Of a DNA stretch of 5,679 nt, positions 1 to 5,679 are shown piece by piece (the stretch's first letter is position 1; every line of letters starts with the position of its first letter). Position numbers and translations under genes: made by a program. The notes under the pieces were generated by a model, which searched no databases, was not told where the DNA came from, and worked only from the letters and a program-made list of their open reading frames with translations. The stretch is taken from assembly GCA_016710095.1 (NCBI GenBank), contig JADJLL010000045.1, forward strand, positions 1 to 5,679. Reading direction: 5' to 3'. The DNA is from Candidatus Eiseniibacteriota bacterium. GTDB taxonomy: Bacteria; Eisenbacteria; RBG-16-71-46.

Positions 1-740
1 ACGACCTCGGACGGCAGCCTGTTCGTCATGTGGGTGGACTTTCGCAAGCCGGGCTCGAGTTCGTATGGCACCGAGTTCGCACAGCGTCTCGACCGGCAGG
101 GTGTGCCCGCGTGGACCGCGGACGGTGTCGATCTCTTGACTGGGTTCGTGGCCTCGCGGCTCCAGGTTTTCGCCGATGGCGAGAACGGCGTCGTCTTCGC
201 GTGGCTGGATTTCTCGTACAGCCTCGGCACCGTGTTCCGTGCACAGCGGCTGGGTGAGGACGGCTCGGCACGATGGGGAGCGAGCGGCGTTTCGCTCGGC
301 ACCCCGCTGCGAACTTCGGCGGACTTCGGCGCCGATTTCGACGGCTCGCAGCACCTGATCGTCGCTTGGGCGGACACGCTTCCCGGGCAGTACGTCACCG
401 CGCGCAGCGGTTGGACGGTTCCGGGCGCCGCGCAGTGGACCGCGGGCGGACGCATCGTGCACACGTCGACGGTGTGGCGTATCCCGAACGACGTGGTGGC
501 CCTCGCGGACGGCAGTTGCTGGATCGCCGTGTTTGGCTACGTGAACTCGCTCGAGCTGTCCGCACTTCACGTGGCGGGAGAACGGCACTCCCGCCACGGC
601 CACTCCGATGCTCGTGCACCGGGCCCCGGTCAGCGGGAGCCCGCTCAGGTGGTGCCGGACGGCGGTGGAGGGCTGCTGTTCGAATCACTCGCCAGAGGCG
701 ACGGCGTCCAGCCGCGCGCGCAGCACGTCGACCGCTGGGG
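1..740 (+). repeat. Five remaining blade-like protein units in gene A
   Basis: Anchor motifs corresponding to gene B units 4-8 occur near 79 (AQRLDRQGVPAW), 242 (RAQRLGEDGSARW), 402 (AQRLDGSG, readable only in a locally shifted frame), ~575 (GENGTPAT, again in a shifted frame) and 718 (AQHVDRWGQLG). Spacing is about 155-163 bases. Unit-to-unit order matches gene B, including the degenerate unit before the last. About three units and the signal peptide should lie upstream of the window. Confidence 0.65.
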
Positions 741-1765
741 CCAACTCGGCGCGCAGCCGAACCTCATGCAAGTGCTCGACGCGCCGAACGACCAGGGCGG
801 CTACGTGCAGGCGAGCTGGACGAAGAGCCCGCTTCGACACCGCCGTCGGCGGGCGTGAACAAGTATCGCTTCTGGCGCGAAGTGCCGACGCTCGCCGCGC
901 AGGCGCTCGCGATGCGTGGCGAGCGCATGCTGCAAGCGGGCGACGACGTGCCCGAGGATGGCGCGCCGGCGTTGCTGCAGCTGGCGAGTGCGACGGGCGG
1001 CTCCGAGTACTGGGAGTACGTGGGCGAGATGCTCGCCGACGGCCGCGCGCTCTACTCCGCGAGCATCGCGACCGCGTGCGACTCCAGTGCCGGGTGCGAA
1101 CCCTTCGACGAACTTCATGATCGAAGGCCGTCGCGGTGACGGCACGCAGTGGTGGTACTCCGATCCGATGTCCGGCACGTCGGCCGACAACCTCGCCCCG
1201 GCATCGCCCGCGAGCTTCTTCGCCGTGTGGTCGGCGGGGCAGTCGAAGCTGCACTGGACGAAGAGCGCCGAGAGCGATTTCAAGGAGTATTGGATCTACA
1301 GCGGCGACTGGCCGAACTTCACGCCGTCGCCGTCGAACCTGGTCGCCACGGTGAGCGACACGGGCTACACGCACGTGAGGGCGCATCCGATCGGCTACAA
1401 GATCGTCGCGGTGGACGTTCACGGCAACGCGAGCGTCGCGCGCTGGACGCAGCCCTCGGGCACGACCGGCGTGGGGGATGCACTGCCGGTGGCGTTCGCC
1501 TTCGCGCCCGTGACGCCCAACCCATGCGCGGCGAAGCCGCACTGCGGTTCGCGTTGCCTACCGAGGCGCACGTCACGCTCGCCGTGTACGACGCGCAGGG
1601 ACGCCGCGTGCGGTTGCTGGCCGACGCGAGGTTGCCCGCGGGCGAGCACGTGATGCGCTGGGAAGGCGACGACGATGCCGGCCGCGCGCTTGCCGCGGGC
1701 TCTACTTCGCGCGGCTCGAAGCGGACGGGCGGCGATTCGTGAACCGGATCGTACGAGTGAGGTGA
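1..1765 (+). CDS. Gene A: secreted repeat/Fn3/FlgD-like C-terminal-domain protein, 5' truncated, with frameshifts
   Basis: This is the 3' part of a large exported protein of unknown function; the frame is open from base 1 and the start is off-window. In order it shows about five blade-like units (to ~740), two fibronectin-III-like domains (~760-1485) and a FlgD-like C-terminal domain (~1488-1762). It ends in FVNRIVRVR and TGA at 1763-1765. It aligns with gene B throughout, which places the window start near unit 4 of 8. No single frame is open. The true frame is 1 at the start, 3 at ~402-425, 1 to ~575, 2 to ~645, 1 to ~835, 3 to ~1084, 1 to ~1522, 3 to ~1697, then 2. The protein on either side of each switch matches gene B, so I infer one gene with indel errors; a decaying pseudogene is the alternative. 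The likely role is a surface or secreted protein, with ligand unknown. Confidence 0.85.
731..1697 (+). repeat. Direct repeat copy 1: C-terminal module of gene A (partner 3124-4089)
   Basis: The last blade, both Fn3-like domains and most of the FlgD-like domain of gene A repeat in direct orientation in gene B at an offset of about 2,393-2,394 bases. Identity is about 90% by eye in the stretches I compared, including a perfect 93-base match (963-1055 with 3357-3449). The upstream halves of the two genes are much less alike at the DNA level. Confidence 0.85.
1759..1765 (+). promoter_or_regulatory. Ribosome binding site of gene B, overlapping the gene A stop
   Basis: GAGGTGA matches the anti-Shine-Dalgarno complement and lies 6 bases (counted from GAGG) before ATG at 1769. 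It contains the gene A stop TGA (1763-1765), and a GTG at 1766 sits in the same frame one codon before the ATG. The arrangement supports translational coupling of A and B in one operon, and it favours ATG 1769 over GTG 1766, whose spacing would be only 3. Confidence 0.65.
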
Positions 1766-1768
1766 GTG

Positions 1769-1834
1769 ATGCGGACGACGAGATGGCTGCTGGTGCTGGC
1801 GCTGCTCGCGTGCCCATGCGCGGCGTTGGCCGCG
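1769..1834 (+). other. Signal peptide of gene B, with a possible competing lipobox
   Basis: The 22-residue leader is MRTTR followed by the core WLLVLALLACPCAALAA. ALA/AA just before Trp23 suits signal peptidase I. LLAC at residues 12-15 also resembles a lipoprotein box with Cys15 as the lipidated residue, although Leu at -2 is less typical and the hydrophobic core before it is short. Either way the protein is exported through Sec. I favour signal peptidase I because the mature protein then begins directly at the first repeat unit. Confidence 0.75.
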
Positions 1835-4160
1835 TGGTCGAACGATCCCGCGGTGGGCAATCGCGTCAGCTCGGACAGCGCGCGAGCGTTGCCCCAGCGC
1901 ATGCTGGCGGTGCCGGACGGCGCGGGGGGAATGTTCGCGTGCTGGTCGAGGCTCAAGGCCGGTGGCGGCGACTCACTGGCGGTGCAGCGCGTGGACGCGC
2001 GTGGACGGCGGGCATGGGCGACCGAGTTCACGGTCCCCTCGTCGAGCAGTCAGTACAACCCGGTGCTGATCGCCGACGGATCAGGTGGTGTGTTCGTGGT
2101 GTGGAGGAACCCACCGCGACGGGCGAGACCTGCGCATGCAGCGCGTCGGACCCGACGGGACGCGGCGTGGGAGCGTCCGGGCTCGTGCTGGCCACGGGCG
2201 CGGGCAGCCGGAGCGACGCGGTGCTCACCCCGGACGGCACGGGCGGCTTCTACTGCGCATGGACGTTCATCGACGCCACGACGTGCGACGTGCGCGCAGC
2301 GTGCGAGCGCGTCCGGCGCGCTGTGGAATGCGGCCGAGTGCCGGTCTGCACGCATGCGGAGCGGCAGTACGGGCCGGCGGTCGTCGCGACCGCCGAGGGC
2401 GGCCTGATCGTCACGTGGCTCGACTGGCGTGAGAACACCTCGTCGAGCTACGCGGCGCTGTACGCGCAGCGCTTCGATCGCAACGGCACGCCACTTTGGA
2501 CGCTCGACGGTGTGAACGCGCAGGTCGGGACGACCTGGGTGTATCCGAGGGTGCTGTCCGATGGCGGGAACGGCGCCTACCTGCTGGCGGTCGAGTTCCA
2601 GGGTGGCGTCGGCAGCCGCGTACGCGCGCAACGGCTGGGGGAGAGCGGCACGCCGCTCTGGGCCGCGGGTGGCGTCGCGCTCTCCGGCGCGTCGGGACCG
2701 ATGCTCGGGTTCGGCGACGCGCTCACCGAGTCGAACCAGCTGGTGGTGACCTGGGGGCGACGACGTTTCGGGCGGCACCTATCGAGTGTGGGCCCAGAAG
2801 CTCGACGGCGCGGGCACCGGGGAGGTGGACCGCGGGCGGCCGGTTGCTCCACTCCTCGAGCGCGGCACGAGCCGTGGTGTGCGCCGCCGTGGACGCTGGT
2901 GGGAAGACCTGGGTGCTCCTCTGCTCGAGCACGCCCACCGCACAGCTGCTCGCGATCCCGGTCGGCGCGGACGGCACGCCGTCGCCAGGAGCGCCGATCA
3001 TGGTCTGCCAGAGCGAAGGCAACTTCCTGTACTCGCCGATGGTGCTCGACGGCGCGGGCGGGATGATCGCCGCCTGGCTCGACGAACGCTACGGCATGCC
3101 GACCCCGTACGCGCAGCGCGTCGACCGCTGGGGCCAACTGGGGCCGCAGCCGACGATCGCACAGGTGATCGACGCGCCGAACGACCAGGGCGGTTACGTG
3201 CAGGCCACGTGGACCAAGAGTCCGCTCGACACGCCGCCGTCCGCGGGCGTGAACAAGTACCGCTTCTGGCGCGAAGTGCCGACGCTCGCCGCGCAGGCGG
3301 AGGCTTCGCGTGGCGCGTGCCTGCTGCACGGGGGCGACGACGTGCTCGAAGGCGGTGCGCCGGCGTTGCTGCAGCTGGCGAGTGCGACGGGCGGCTCCGA
3401 GTACTGGGAGTACGTGGGCGAGATGCTCGCCGACGGCCGCGCGCTCTACACGGCGAGCATCGCGACCGCGAGCGACTCGGTGCCGGGTTCGAATCCCGCC
3501 ACGCAGTTCATGATCGAAGGCCGCCGCGGCGACGGCACGCAGTGGTGGTATTCCGATCCGGTGTCCGGCACGTCGGCCGACAATCTGGCGCCGGCGTCCC
3601 CGTCGAGCTTCTTCGCCGTCTGGTCGGCGGGCCAGTCGAAGCTGCACTGGCCGAAGAGCGCCGAGAGCGACTTCAAGGAGTACCGGATCTACGCGGGCGA
3701 CTGGCCGAACTTCACGCCGTCGGCCTCGACCCTCGTCGCCACCGTGAGCGACACCGGGTACACGCACGCCGCGGCACATCCGACCGGCTACAAGCTCGTC
3801 GCGGTGGACGTGCACGGGAACGCGAGTCCCGCGCGCTGGACGGCGCCCTCGGGCACGACGGATGTGGGCGACGCACCGCCGCTGGCGTTCGCGTTCGCGC
3901 CCGTGTCGCCGAACCCCGTTCGTGGCGAGGCCGTGTTGCGCTTCGCGCTGCCGGTCGAATCACGCGTCACGCTCGCCGTGTACGACGCGCAGGGCCGCCG
4001 CGTGCGTACGGTGACGGACGCGACGCTGCCCGCGGGTGAGCACCTGTCGCGCTGGGACGCCCGTGACGATTCGGGGCGCGCTCCGGCGGCGGGGCTCTAC
4101 TTCGTGCGCCTCGAGGCCGCCGGGTGCACGCTCGTGAGGAAGGCGTGTTCAGCGCCGTAG
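1769..4160 (+). CDS. Gene B: exported eight-unit repeat protein with two Fn3-like domains and FlgD-like C-terminal domain
   Basis: This is a full-length paralogue of gene A, about 797 residues once indels are allowed for. ATG at 1769 follows a GAGG-type ribosome site with 6-base spacing. Residues 1-22 form a signal peptide: MRTTR, a Leu-rich core, then AALAA before WSNDP. Eight units of about 52-57 residues follow to ~3140, each with a DGxGG...W strand and a QRV/L-D-xxG-xxxW turn. Next come two Fn3-like domains (3159-3581, 3582-3853) and a FlgD-like domain (3882-4157) with SPNP, LAVYDAQGRRVR, LPAGEH and AAGLYFVRLE. Apparent indels lie near 2113 (+1), 2165 (-2), 2292 (-2), 2332 (-1), 2755 (+1) and 2826 (+1); after 2826 the frame is clean to TAG. 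The net change restores a length divisible by three, which supports one gene. Family knowledge suggests export followed by C-terminal-domain sorting or anchoring. Substrate and ligand are unknown. Confidence 0.88.
1835..3140 (+). repeat. Eight tandem blade-like protein units in gene B
   Basis: The anchor motif (Q-R/K-V/L/F, then x-x-x-G, then usually W) recurs near 1983, 2138, 2294, 2467, 2629, 2795, 2950 and 3114, a period of about 155-173 bases. Visible examples are VQRVDARGRRAW, MQRVGPDGTR, AQRFDRNGTPLW, AQRLGESGTPLW, AQKLDGAG and AQRVDRWGQLG. Unit 7 is degenerate (AIPVGADGTP). Between anchors is a second conserved strand of the DGxGGxxVxWxD type. The alternating hydrophobic strands and glycine turns suit a beta-propeller. 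The eightfold count is what I can see; the fold itself is inferred. Confidence 0.7.
3159..3581 (+). other. First fibronectin-III-like domain of gene B, with a long insert
   Basis: The domain opens with IDAPNDQGGYVQATW and KYRFWREVP, which fits the first strands of an Fn3-type fold (VPNDQGG...W.AS...Y.IWR style). It then has a roughly 35-residue insert with GDDV and GAPALLQLAS, and resumes at YWEYVGEMLADGRALY. It closes with NPATQF and WWYSDPVSGTSAD. The equivalent in gene A is ~768-1188. The insert is among the most conserved parts between the paralogues at the DNA level. The fold assignment rests on pattern only. Confidence 0.55.
3582..3853 (+). other. Second fibronectin-III-like domain of gene B
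   Basis: After the linker NLAPASPSSFFAVW, the segment LHWPKSAESDFKEYRIYAG gives the typical Fn3 pattern of a Trp strand, a short D-containing turn and a Y-x-I-Y strand. It is followed by LVATVSDTGYTH and YKLVAVDVHGNAS, the last strand ending before a serine/proline linker. The gene A equivalent is ~1189-1463. Fn3 domains in exported bacterial proteins commonly act as spacers or in binding; no binding residue can be named here. Confidence 0.6.
3882..4157 (+). other. FlgD-like / type IX-like C-terminal sorting domain of gene B
   Basis: The order LAFAFAPVSPNP, GEAVLRFALP, VTLAVYDAQGRRVR, LPAGEH, RWDARDDSGR and AAGLYFVRLEAAG is the pattern of the FlgD Ig-like fold. That fold ends many exported FCB-type proteins and is often annotated as a type IX sorting domain. 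The gene A copy (~1488-1762) ends in the more usual basic/hydrophobic tail VNRIVRVR, whereas gene B ends VRKACSAP, which may reflect one more indel just before the stop. Whether a type IX system is present cannot be seen here. Confidence 0.75.
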
Positions 4161-4222
4161 TCGCGCGACTTCGCCCAAAAGTCGCATATCGCGCGGCGGG
4201 GGAGGCCCAAGATACTCACCGG
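4161..4222. other. Intergenic gap between genes B and C with a weak hairpin
   Basis: The gap is 62 bases. GCGACT at 4165-4170 pairs with AGTCGC at 4180-4185 around a 9-base loop. An alternative pairing joins GCGCGA at 4163-4168 with TCGCGC at 4189-4194. No T-tract follows, so this is a poor candidate for an intrinsic terminator. GGAGG at 4201-4205 is the only ribosome-site-like sequence before gene C, but it lies 17 bases from the GTG. No promoter is convincing. Genes B and C may be co-transcribed. Confidence 0.35.
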
Positions 4223-5679
4223 GTGACCCCGAACCTCCTCCGCCCGCCCACCCTCGGACGGATCGCCGCGACGGTGGCGCTGCTCACATGCGCCACGGCC
4301 GCGGCGTTCGCGCGCCCCGCCCCTTCGGCATCGCGCAGCCGCGCGCTCTTCGCGCGCTTCGACACGCTCGCCGCGCACGCGCCCTCGGACAGCGTCGGGC
4401 GCTGGGTGACGGGACCGGAGTGCGGCGCGAGCGCCGACACGACGGCGCGCGCGGTGGCCGCGGCGCTGCGCGCGCGGCAGTTCCTCACGACGGCGCGCTA
4501 CGCCTCGTGCGCCGCACAGGCCAACGCCGCGATCGCGCACGCGCACGCGACGCGCGACACGCTGCTCGAGTGCCGCGCGCTCTACGCGCTCGCCATGGCG
4601 CACGCGCTCTCGGGCGACGTCGCGCCCGCGCCGGCGCACGCACGGCGCCTCGTCGCGCTCGCGCACCGCGCGCGCCTGCCACGCGACGAAGCGTACGGCC
4701 GGCTGACGCTCGCGTACCTCGACGTGCTGGCGGAACGCCACGCGAGCGCCGAGCGCGGCTATCGCGCCGCGCTGCGCGGGCTGTCGCCCGAGTGGGACGC
4801 GTCCGCCCGCCGTGTCGCGCGCATCGGATTGTCGCGCGCCGTGTTCAACCAGGGGCACACGCGCGAGGCGCGCCGGATCGACGTCGCGATCGTCCGCGAG
4901 TCGCGCGAGAGTGGCGACACGGTCAACGAGGCGGTCGCGCTCAACAACCTCGCGGTGCACGCGCTGCTCGGCGGCGATCCCGACGACGCGGTGCCGAACT
5001 GGCGCCGCGCGCTCGCACTCCAACGCGCCGCGGGCCGCACGCAGGACGCCGCGACCACGGCGACCAACCTCGCCGACGCGCTCCAGCGCCTGGGCCGGAA
5101 CGACGAAGCGTGCGCGGTGCTCGAGGAGTTCGCCGACACCACGCGCGCGAACCTGCGGCCGTGGCAGCGCGCCGACGTGCTGTCGCTGCTCGCGTTCATC
5201 CGCTGGCGCGAGGAGCGCCTCAGAGCCGAGGCCGATCGGCTGGCGGCGCAGGCGTGGAGCTGGCGATCGCCTCGCACTAGCGGCCCGCGCCGGCAGCTTC
5301 TCGGTGCGATCGGGCGCCGAGTTGGCCACCGAGCGCGGGGACCCCGACAGCGTGCTCGCGCTCGTGGACGCGTGGCTCGCCATGCCGGCGATCCGGCTCG
5401 ACCGCGAAGACGCGCTCATGGCGCGCGCGAGCGCGATGCAGATGCTGTCGCGGCGCGCGAGACGCGGAGGCGCGGCGCGCGCTGGGAAGCGATCACCGCC
5501 GAGCCTGGACACGAGCGCGGCGCTCGGGCACGTGAAGTACTGGTACGCGCGCCTGGGCGAATCGGTCGCGCACTTCCGCCTGGGACAGCGTGCGCAGGGC
5601 CGCGAGGCGACGCTCGCCGCGCTGCGTGCGTGGGAAGCTGGCCGAGGCGCGTTCCGCTCGCCGCAGTGGCGCGAGTTGC
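4223..5679 (+). CDS. Gene C: exported TPR-like repeat protein, 3' truncated by window edge
   Basis: GTG at 4223 opens a frame with an export leader: LRPPTLGR, then IAATVALLTCATAAAFA and a likely cut before Arg31. That leader is the main reason for choosing this start, since the ribosome site is poor. Residues ~72-344 are alanine-rich paired helices. TPR-like units include DEAYGRLTLAYLDVLAE (~155-171), NEAVALNNLAVHALLGG (~235-251) and DAATTATNLADALQRLG (~275-291). The frame is clean to ~5250. It then breaks: LAARAGSFSVRSGAELA and the following helices to 5679 read in frame 3, with another disturbance at ~5450-5502. The last visible segment (LGHVKYWYARLGESVAHF) is again helical. TPR proteins are protein-binding scaffolds, here probably periplasmic or outside the cell. 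A C-terminal CHAT protease domain beyond the edge is possible but is not visible. Confidence 0.8.
   Translation, partial: MTPNLLRPPTLGRIAATVALLTCATAAAFARPAPSASRSRALFARFDTLAAHAPSDSVGRWVTGPECGASADTTARAVAAALRARQFLTTARYASCAAQANAAIAHAHATRDTLLECRALYALAMAHALSGDVAPAPAHARRLVALAHRARLPRDEAYGRLTLAYLDVLAERHASAERGYRAALRGLSPEWDASARRVARIGLSRAVFNQGHTREARRIDVAIVRESRESGDTVNEAVALNNLAVHALLGGDPDDAVPNWRRALALQRAAGRTQDAATTATNLADALQRLGRNDEACAVLEEFADTTRANLRPWQRADVLSLLAFIRWREERLRAEADRLAAQAWSWRSPRTSGPRRQLLGAIGRRVGHRARGPRQRARARGRVARHAGDPARPRRRAHGARERDADAVAARETRRRGARWEAITAEPGHERGARAREVLVRAPGRIGRALPPGTACAGPRGDARRAACVGSWPRRVPLAAVARV

Larger units (their letters stand above)
3124..4089 (+). repeat. Direct repeat copy 2: C-terminal module of gene B (partner 731-1697)
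   Basis: This is the partner of the gene A module at 731-1697. It is uninterrupted in one frame, so it works as the reference for locating the indels in copy 1. Gene A lacks one base in the region around 835, has one extra near 1084, and lacks one near both 1522 and 1698. Confidence 0.85.

Noticed and set aside
3484..3498. CGGGTTCGAATCCCG, which looks like a tRNA T-arm and could suggest a tRNA fragment or attachment site
   Set aside because: It encodes GSNPA in the conserved Fn3-like segment of gene B, gene A has a different sequence at the same place, the stem is only about four pairs, and no other tRNA arm is present.
2577..3815. Open frame on the - strand (about 412 codons) opposite gene B
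   Set aside because: The opposite strand carries the conserved blade, Fn3 and FlgD-like sequence, and a similar - strand shadow appears opposite gene A (685-1542). Shared shadows follow from the duplication.
2786..4039. Open frame on the + strand overlapping gene B
   Set aside because: Only its first ~35 bases carry real protein (WAQKLDGAG). The rest is out-of-frame Arg-rich sequence, and the true coding moves to frame 3 near 2826.
4165..4194. Possible intrinsic terminator after gene B
   Set aside because: The stem is only 6 pairs with a 9-base loop and no T-tract, so it is recorded only as a weak hairpin in the gap.
4288..5280. ATG-started + strand frame inside gene C
   Set aside because: The product is a low-complexity Arg/Ala string without structure. 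The overlapping frame from GTG 4223 encodes a signal peptide and TPR-like helices.
4097..5512. Long open frame on the - strand (about 471 codons) opposite gene C
   Set aside because: Its product is Arg/Ala-rich with no recognisable domain or signal. It is the complement shadow of a very GC-rich gene whose + strand product has a clear signal peptide and TPR-like helices.
1..5679. CRISPR array, insertion sequence, phage or defence genes
   Set aside because: No short spaced repeats, terminal inverted repeats, transposase motifs or known defence motifs were seen. The repeats present are protein-coding units and a gene duplication.

Overview
The window is very GC-rich and gene-dense, and every supported gene is on the + strand. 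It looks like a fragment of an uncultivated bacterium that exports proteins ending in a FlgD-like/type IX-like C-terminal domain. That protein style is common in Candidatus Eisenbacteria and related FCB-type or metagenome-derived phyla. The lineage is an inference from protein architecture and composition; no rRNA or marker gene is present.

Layout: (1) 1-1765 is the 3' part of a large secreted multidomain protein (gene A) whose start lies before the window. (2) 1769-4160 is a complete paralogue (gene B), starting 3 bases after the gene A stop. It has a signal peptide, eight units of about 52-57 residues that look like propeller blades, two fibronectin-III-like domains and a FlgD-like C-terminal domain. 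(3) 4161-4222 is a short intergenic gap with a weak hairpin. (4) 4223-5679 is the start of a third exported protein (gene C), made of TPR-like helical repeats and running off the right edge.

The reading frame of genes A and B, and of the far end of C, is broken many times by small apparent indels. Homology between the two paralogues shows where the true frame lies in each stretch. Many of the breaks lie in G/C runs or CG repeats, several come in compensating pairs, and the protein is conserved on both sides of each one. Uncorrected sequencing or assembly error is therefore more likely than real decay. Merged coordinates are given here rather than the frame fragments.

Genes A and B are a tandem duplication. 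Their C-terminal halves are about 90% identical in DNA by eye, including a perfect 93-base match, while their N-terminal repeat halves are much more diverged. Both look like surface or secreted cargo. Gene C is probably an exported repeat scaffold, but nothing in the window ties it functionally to A and B. I see no RNA gene, CRISPR array, insertion sequence or phage gene.
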